This document shows, in pieces, positions 12,533 through 12,840 of a stretch of DNA of 12,840 bases. Each line of letters begins with the position of its first letter. The stretch's first letter is position 1. The notes below the pieces were generated by a model. It saw nothing but the letters and a program-made list of their open reading frames with translations. It did not search any database and had not been told where the DNA came from. Source of the DNA: an uncultured Streptococcus sp. (GTDB lineage: Bacteria > Bacillota > Bacilli > Lactobacillales > Streptococcaceae); the NCBI GenBank assembly GCA_916048145.1, contig CAJZGT010000024.1, forward strand, positions 1 to 12,840, read 5' to 3'. The position numbers and the translations under genes were made by a program.

Positions 12533-12840
12533 CTACTCTGCTGCCTTCTTTTTCAGAAAACTAGATACTGCTTCCACCCCAACGGCTAAGGCTTCTTCCT
12601 TGGGACTCATCTGTGGGTGGTGAAGAGCGTAGGGACTATCAATACCTAGCCAGAACATAACGCCATCTACCTTCGAAAGGAGATAACCAAAGTCCTCACC
12701 TGTCATAGCAGGTTCGATATCAATTAACTCAATTCCGTCTTTTTCTTCAAAGAAGTCCATCAGTTCACGCGCCAAGGCTGGATTATTCTCAACAGGTAGG
12801 TAGCCTCCTTGCTTGAGTTCTACTTCGACTTCCATATCAA
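12533..12840 (-). CDS. M20 family deacetylase, probably N-acetyldiaminopimelate deacetylase (5' end outside window)
   Basis: Only the C-terminal 102 or so residues are present; the frame is open to the right edge. The visible part is the end of the M20 catalytic domain. It has [10 protein letters not shown], the metal-binding EDF motif of M20 amidohydrolases, and PYALHHPQM, whose His is the last metal ligand, followed by a helical tail. [10 protein letters not shown] and [14 protein letters not shown] resemble the N-acetyldiaminopimelate deacetylases of streptococci, which complete the acetyl branch of lysine/diaminopimelate synthesis. In pneumococcus the equivalent gene, as I recall, follows a tetrahydrodipicolinate N-acetyltransferase gene, which would lie just right of this window. 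A hippurate or aminoacylase-type M20 enzyme is the alternative. The TAG stop is 11 nt before the cyclo-ligase ATG. Confidence 0.82.
   Translation of the reverse strand, partial: DMEVEVELKQGGYLPVENNPALARELMDFFEEKDGIELIDIEPAMTGEDFGYLLSKVDGVMFWLGIDSPYALHHPQMSPKEEALAVGVEAVSSFLKKKAAE

Noticed and set aside
1..12840. CRISPR array, phage or integrative element, restriction or secondary-metabolite cluster
   Set aside because: No spaced direct repeats, integrase, transposase, att-like duplications or cluster genes are seen on either strand.

Overview
The window looks like a chromosomal segment from a mitis-group Streptococcus (S. mitis, S. oralis, S. pneumoniae or a close relative). The reasons are AT-rich Firmicute-style coding with strong AGGAGG-type ribosome binding sites, many extended -10 (TGnTATAAT) promoters, a boxA-boxB-boxC repeat of the kind known from pneumococcus and its relatives, and proteins I recognise as streptococcal GltX, Pgi, PatA/PatB, GpsA and GalU. 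I see no plasmid, phage, IS element or CRISPR array. Species identity and all gene names rest on recognition and motifs, not on a search.

Left part (1-4400, all on the minus strand). A tRNA-Glu(UUC), cut by the left edge, has its own near-consensus promoter. Next comes a gltX operon (glutamyl-tRNA synthetase followed 13 nt later by an atypical cytidine-deaminase-family protein), so the synthetase sits beside one of its tRNA substrates. pgi (glucose-6-phosphate isomerase) and a class I glutamine-amidotransferase-like peptidase (C26 family) follow, each with its own promoter and terminator. The 5' leader of the C26 gene holds a complete BOX element (4424-4573).

Centre (4659-8266, minus strand). 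patA-patB encode the two halves of a heterodimeric ABC multidrug exporter. They are one base apart, and the patB ribosome binding site lies in the last codons of patA. The motifs show one intact and one degenerate ATP site. A strong promoter is followed by a short leader with a terminator-like hairpin (attenuator) before patA. A four-codon reading frame overlaps the 5' arm of that hairpin.

Right part. Divergent from patA, gpsA-galU run on the plus strand (glycerol-3-phosphate for phospholipid and lipoteichoic acid; UDP-glucose for capsule, glycolipid and Leloir metabolism). They end at a strong, probably bidirectional terminator. Opposite to them is an orphan P-loop kinase-like gene with a TTG start, in visibly AT-rich DNA. 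A 329-bp non-coding stretch follows, then a minus-strand operon entering from the right edge: an M20 deacetylase (probably N-acetyldiaminopimelate deacetylase, 5' end missing), 5-formyltetrahydrofolate cyclo-ligase and a rhomboid membrane protease, tightly packed or overlapping.

Most of the window is ordinary core genome. I did not find a clearly new multi-gene system. The best candidates for a second look are the patAB leader attenuator with its mini-ORF, the non-canonical deaminase tied to gltX, the BOX element inside a 5' UTR, the orphan kinase, and the patA/gpsA junction, which differs from the pneumococcal gene order as I remember it.
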